The notes under the pieces are model-generated. The model had not been told where the DNA came from. It saw only the letters and a list, made by a program, of their open reading frames with translations, and searched no databases. DNA of 64,000 nt from Capitulum mitella (Eukaryota > Arthropoda > Thecostraca > Pollicipedomorpha > Pollicipedidae). How positions within the stretch are numbered: the first letter of the stretch is position 1; each line of letters begins with the position of its first letter. Location of the stretch: positions 1,765,501 through 1,829,500 of the forward strand of contig CP099848.1 in NCBI GenBank assembly GCA_030062745.1, written 5' to 3'. The translations under genes were made by a program, and so were the position numbers. Of the stretch, positions 60,331 to 64,000 are shown in pieces.

Positions 60331-60392
60331 ACGAGAGAGACGCCATACAGAAAAAGACATTTACAAAATGGGTCAACAAACATTTGAAAAAG
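60331..60392 (+). CDS. shot: Spectraplakin, 62-bp exon starting the first calponin-homology domain
   Basis: The acceptor tttatgcgttccag ends at 60330 and the donor is GTAAGC at 60393. Entered in phase 1, the exon reads DERDAIQKKTFTKWVNKHL followed by KK and leaves in phase 0. KKTFTKWVN is the signature opening of the CH1 domain of plakin and beta-spectrin actin-binding domains. The form DERDxxQKKTFTKWVNKHL is the plakin type (short stop, MACF1, dystonin, plectin), whereas beta-spectrins usually have NSHL. Vertebrate plakin genes also encode this segment on a small exon shared by all first exons. The base composition is less GC-rich than in locus 1, as expected for a constrained exon. The gene continues beyond the right edge; no further exon is seen within the window. 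Confidence 0.9.
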
Positions 60393-63300
60393 GTAAGCCC
60401 GTCATGACCTCCTTTTCCGCATCATTTATATCACGCCTTGAGGTCCGCTTGTGCGCTGCTTTGTTTCCTTGCCAGTCATCATTTTTTTCTGTGGTGTATG
60501 TTGAAGTTGTACAGGGACGCATGAACTGCCGTCTTTGTCATGCCAGGCATGCAAGGTTGTGTTGGTGCTAGCCTCTAGCCTCGCGACGTTTCTGGGTCAG
60601 CGTCTTATTTGATATTGCGAGGTGTCATTCTCCATTGGTCGGTAACATAATCAGCCAGCTGACGCTAAGTGACATTTAACGGGCCGCCAAGGTCGCCACA
60701 CGACCGGCCCTCACCTGGGTGACCCCTCGGTTTCGGGTGAAGCACTCCGGCATCCGGTCGGCGATTTCGCTTGTCCTCCGTGTTTATGGCTGCGGGCAGG
60801 CCGGGTTTTCACGGGGCCACGGCTGCGCAGCCACTCGGAGCATCATTTTTCAGAGTCGGTCCGTTTTTTCGTACGTTTTCCGGTCCGTGCCCCGTCAACG
60901 TGACATGCACAATCTGGCCTGTTGTCACCATGGCAACGTCATCGGCCACCCATTCTGTCGCCGCCGCGGGGCACGCGTTGAAAGAAAGGCGAAGGAAGTG
61001 TGGCGTCAGCAAGGTGCGTCGCCTTCCGTTAGAGCAGGTAACACAGCACGACGTCCTGAACCCTTCCGCGGTATCCCACATCACGAGGCTGACGGTCAGG
61101 CCGTTTGATGGATGCGGCAGAGGCACACAGCCGTCTTATCACTGCTGGAACACGTGGCGACTGCAGCGCCGCCTGGTGAACAGAACCGTATCCCGCCCGG
61201 TGGCCTGTGCCGCGTCAAAGTCCCTGAGGCGATGCTCCAGCTCTGGCCGCGGGTTTCTGGTTCCGGTCAGGGAAACTCCGGCTGGATTTTCGACCTAGCT
61301 GGGAGGGGACTTTGGGCTGAAGGGCTTTTGGTTTGGACCTCCGAGTGCGACTGCCACATCACGGGCGGGGATATTGGAGTCATCGCACGACTGAGGAATC
61401 GCTCTGGACTCGGGGTGTGGTTGCAGCCCTGGAACCCTGGATTGCAAAAGTGGTAGTCCAGATAAGCTGTGTTGAGCCAGGCTGGTATGGCGGATATTAG
61501 CCGGCTAACACGCGTCTTCTAACTCATGAACTCCACCTGTCATGAGCCCAATAAACCTTATATCCTTCTTCATCCTTGCTCGGATTATCCATTCCCTTCT
61601 ACTCACTGCTGATCCCACATGTCGTGTCTATCGCGAGGAATACGTTAATAGCCTCGATATCCTGAGGATGCAGGTAAATACAAGTGCATGTCAGAAGCCC
61701 AAGGCACACAATGTTTCCTGTCATTTGCACAGTTCTTTGACGTCGCTTTAAGATCATTTGTTGAAACTCATTATCAAGTCATGCGTATGATGAGACATGT
61801 CAAAATTTCTCTCACAAATCCACCTGGTTTTCCTCATGATGCCCTGTCCCTTACCCTGTTTATCCTGTTTTAAAGTCACCAGTCCAGTGCCACTCGGGTC
61901 TCTTTCCTTAATTCCCTAACCCCGAAAGGACCAGAAATGGTCGAAGGAGATGTAATCAGCCCCGCCGTTTTCGCACATGCTTGCCTGCCTGATGACAAAA
62001 GCTCCCGGTTCCGTTTGGAGGTGTCACCGGTGATGGGGGCGCGTCTTCCAAACCTGGCGGAATTGAAGATTACGCTTGCAGAACTAGTGTGGAAGGAAAC
62101 GCCTTAAAACCGCTTTCCCCTTTCTCTAGCTTTTGACTTTACCAGTGCCACCGGCCGGGGCAGACCCCATTTGGGAGTGACGCAACGTCCCGTGCAGGCC
62201 AGAGAGGCTGAGGCCAAAGCCCATCAGGGAATAGCGTGACGCCCTGCGCAGACAGAACGGAGACAGGGAGAGAGGCCACCGGTACGCGTAGGCTGAAGGC
62301 GGGTCCTGGATACATCTATGAGCGCAGCGGGACGCGTGGGCAGTCTTCAGGCCCATTTGGCGCCCGGCTGGCGCGGCGAAGCGGGCGGGACCGAGCCGAC
62401 CGCCGCCGACGCCGCCCGGCTGACGTCACCGCGGCCGAGACAGAAACGGCGCGGGAAAGCTCCGGCGGAGACGAAACCGGCGCGGCAGAGACAGGAAGGC
62501 TGGGGACGCCGTCCCGGCTGACATCGCTGCAGCCGAGACAGAGACGGCGCGAGAGAGTGCCGGCAGAGACAGAAACGGCGCGAGAAAGCTCCGGCAGAGA
62601 CAGAAACGGTGCGTGAAATCTCAGGCTGAGCGGCGCCGATTCGTGATCACGTGCAGGTGCAGACATTTTGCTAGGGGAATGTCTTCAAGCAGTATTTAAA
62701 CGTCGTTCACCTGCAGCTACTGTCATGGCTCGTGGATACAGCAAATCATAGTATGGAAGGGGATGCGAGAAATGAAACGTGACAGCTTCATTTCAGTTAC
62801 AGCCTTCACAGCTGCCTGTATAGAAATATCGGAAAACAAAAGGCGGATCTTAATGCAAAAAAATTATTCTCATTTTTAATAGGGTGCGTGAAATAATCGA
62901 TTTTAGATGCATTTAGCAAAAAATGTTTCTCTGTTTAAAGGAAACGTTGCTTTTAACGCTTATTTCAAGCTGAGATTTGTGGCCTGCAATCTTGGAAGTC
63001 AGTTTGTAATCTACGGAATGCCCAGAACGATGCACTTCTGAAGTTCCAAAACGATTTCTCACGGTTGTCATGTGTCGTTTCAGCCGCGTCTTTATTTACA
63101 ACTACTGCGTGTCGTCACATGTGGTTGTAGGCCAATTAACGATGTGGAATGCATGCATTTCGCCATATCGGTGAATACTGCTGAATGCCTTCTCAGATTA
63201 ATTACATTTGTGGAGTTTCTAAATTAAAAGAAGAGCAATGACATTCAGCAACATTCTTTTTCAGACCAACCAGATTTGTTTGTGAAAAGTCGACTAAGGT

Positions 63301-64000
63301 CAAACGTTCCATTTTTAGCATACTCCAACGTGAATGACATTAGTCCACCAAAACAAAGTGGCGTAAAATTAGCGCGGAAGCCTGACTGACGTTTAAGCAG
63401 CAAACATTATTGTACTTCTTTCGCTGTTCGAAGAATTTCGGAACCCCGCGGAGAGGCGTATGATTGTGTCATGGTTCCAGTCGTTTTGAACAGAAACCAG
63501 GACCCTGCAAAACTTTGCTGTATGAAGTGTTCTATTATTACGTGGCATAAAACGCGTTGTAGCATCAGTTGTTGCCCTTACGTAATTCAGTACCACTAGA
63601 CAGAACAACAAATAAGAGATTCGAAACCAATGAGTTTCTGTTCTTATTTTTCTTTTCACTTTGCGTTTTCAAGCTACTGTTTGACCTGCGATGTCCTCAG
63701 CCTTGTTATAATTTATACATATTGCGTTTATAGCATTATATTTATATATCTTGCATTTTGTTGTTGTCCCATACAGGGTGAGATAATTTCGTTTTGTGGA
63801 CTGCTAAAACACTTGTAGAGTTTTGCCATATATACCTTTCTGCTTAGTGTGACAAACGCGGATGCGTGATTCGAGGACGGACAGCGGAGGGTGTGACCGT
63901 GGTTTGCAGCTTTCCGACAACTACCCAGCTCACTGCCTGCGGCGAAGTCTGGGAAAGAAGGGGGTGTTTCCCGACACTGGAACCAGAACTGCACCTGATC
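60393..64000 (+). other. Spectraplakin intron, running off the window
   Basis: I looked for the next CH1 exon (a form of DLFEDLRDGHNLISLLEVL) and did not find it, so the intron exceeds 3.6 kb. GC-rich patches lie near 60830-61250 and 62240-62640, the latter with a TGACGTCA site (62421-62428) and degenerate gagacagaaacggcgcg repeats. The remainder is AT-rich without features. Confidence 0.6.
62440..62615. repeat. Degenerate gagacagaaacggcgcgagaaagctccgg-type repeat
   Basis: The segments gagacagaaacggcgcg and gaaagctccggc recur four or five times between 62440 and 62615, with a gagagtgccggc variant. It is a short local tandem repeat in the intron. Confidence 0.8.

Noticed and set aside
61620..61680. 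Candidate next exon of the spectraplakin (a short frame before gtaaat at 61675)
   Set aside because: The peptide (EEYVNSLDILRMQ) does not resemble the expected CH1 continuation, and the acceptor is poor.
1..64000. CRISPR arrays, bacterial operons, tRNA or rRNA genes
   Set aside because: The tandem arrays have no spacer-repeat layout, gene structure is intron-containing, and no tRNA or rRNA signatures were seen.

Overview
The window is eukaryotic nuclear DNA. Short GC-rich coding exons lie between long, repeat-filled introns and intergenic stretches. Splice sites are canonical GT...AG, third codon positions in exons are almost always G or C, and I see no operons, Shine-Dalgarno sites, rRNA or tRNA. 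The conserved pieces point to an arthropod. A crustacean such as a barnacle is my guess, at low confidence.

Two protein-coding loci can be supported, both on the + strand. Locus 1 (about 4.85 to 35.5 kb) is a multi-exon gene for a large, mostly disordered, highly charged cytoplasmic protein that I do not recognise. Its exons at 4848-4999, 10611-10638, 10997-11166, 23547-23708, 30302-30550, 32185-32345 and 33205-35471 join in phase. A 2.2-kb GC-rich exon at 16839-19058 also ends in phase 0 and looks like an alternative 5' exon fed by its own promoter. The last exon carries an apparent +1 frame break near 33287. It also contains an optional 104-bp intron near its 3' end that changes the C-terminus.

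Locus 2 (from 52.9 kb past the right edge) is the 5' end of a spectraplakin (short stop / MACF1 / dystonin family). An N-terminal exon at 52934-53078 joins in phase to a 62-bp exon at 60331-60392 that encodes the start of the first calponin-homology domain. A small exon at 40465-40560 encodes a 32-residue membrane anchor followed by a strong splice donor. It resembles the membrane-targeting alternative first exons of plectin and dystonin, but its phase does not fit a direct join to the CH exon.

The rest is repeat-rich. There are several minisatellites (unit lengths about 30, 36, 30 and 50 bp), a CT microsatellite, and a roughly 12-bp catttgc-type satellite present in three places and both orientations. 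A piggyBac-type element is flanked by TTAA and nested inside a foldback element. A 240-bp hAT-type miniature element with a perfect 8-bp target duplication is inserted in a dispersed repeat whose inverted sister copy lies 6 kb away. The palindrome TGACGTCA (CRE/ATF site) occurs at least 15 times, often in GC-rich islands next to the exon starts.
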